From positions 13,097,035-13,161,034 of the forward strand of contig NC_064772.1 of NCBI RefSeq assembly GCF_011397635.1: a DNA stretch of 64,000 nucleotides. Direction: 5' to 3'. This DNA comes from Epinephelus fuscoguttatus. Taxonomy: Eukaryota; Chordata; Actinopteri; Perciformes; Serranidae. Position numbers and translations under genes: made by a program. Positions 63,874 to 64,000 of the stretch are shown here, piece by piece (positions within the stretch are counted from its first letter, which is position 1; every line of letters starts with the position of its first letter). The notes below the pieces were generated by a model that was not told the DNA's origin, searched no databases, and saw nothing but the letters and a program-made list of their open reading frames with translations.

Positions 63874-64000
63874 AGAGCAGGGGCGGAGTGGGCCCGAGGG
63901 TAATTTTCCACCCTCCGACGTCACACCATCCATAACAGAAGAGCCCGAAATGACTCCAGTCTCTGTGGCTATCAGTCGAGTCATTTAAATCCAGGTGCTG
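63874..64000. mobile_element. Start of a CAGGGGCGGA-type element, cut by the window edge
   Basis: GAGCAGGGGCGGAGTGGGCC is the typical left end of a hAT-like teleost element. The rest lies beyond the window. Confidence 0.35.

Noticed and set aside
63689-63988. 99-codon plus-strand open frame at the window edge
   Set aside because: No similarity to gpr158 or another known protein; its end overlaps a transposon terminus.

Overview
This window is ordinary teleost fish nuclear DNA. The genes are split by GT-AG introns. Most of the non-coding sequence is interspersed repeats of kinds common in teleosts, such as palindromic TTAA-flanked elements, hAT-like 'GGGCTGCA' elements and a tRNA-derived SINE. 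No bacterial, phage, plasmid or CRISPR sequence is visible. The repeats and intron sizes suggest a spiny-rayed (percomorph-like) fish, but I cannot name the species.

Four genes can be supported. Their order and orientation match human 10p12 as I remember it: ARHGAP21 (-), PRTFDC1 (-), ENKUR (-), THNSL1 (+). (1) The 5' end of arhgap21 lies on the minus strand. It has a probable CpG/GC-box promoter and non-coding exon near 29.2-29.75 kb and a 26-codon first coding exon at 28156-28233. The whole of 1-28155 would then be its first coding intron; I found no further exon there. (2) prtfdc1, an HPRT-family paralogue, is on the minus strand at 51927-38086. All nine coding exons could be joined into an uninterrupted 219-residue frame, including an 18-bp micro-exon. 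(3) enkur (enkurin, a sperm and ciliary protein) is on the minus strand at 55655-53911, with five coding exons and 256 residues. A perfect palindromic X-box lies 149 bp upstream of its ATG. (4) thnsl1 is on the plus strand at 56741-60729, with two coding exons and about 721 residues. It has a shikimate-kinase-like P-loop domain followed by a PLP-dependent threonine-synthase-like domain.

Layout: 1-28.1 kb is intronic or regulatory, with scattered mobile-element remnants, a 21-bp-period minisatellite (20.2-20.8 kb) and an almost perfect 36-bp-arm hairpin inside a SINE (17.48-17.56 kb). 28.1-29.8 kb is the arhgap21 5' end. 29.8-38 kb is intergenic and packed with repeats, including a decayed non-LTR retrotransposon endonuclease fragment next to a nested MITE. 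38-52 kb is prtfdc1, 53.9-55.7 kb enkur and 56.6-60.9 kb thnsl1. 61-64 kb is intergenic with repeat remnants.

The genes are linked by ancient synteny rather than a shared pathway. prtfdc1 belongs to the purine-salvage phosphoribosyltransferase family, enkur acts in cilia and flagella, thnsl1 is a mitochondrial-type PLP-fold protein of unclear function, and arhgap21 encodes a Rho-GAP. I see no undescribed multi-gene system. The points most worth a second look are an unusual active-site substitution in prtfdc1, the X-box at enkur, the short arhgap21 start exon, a template-switch hairpin and nested transposon structures.
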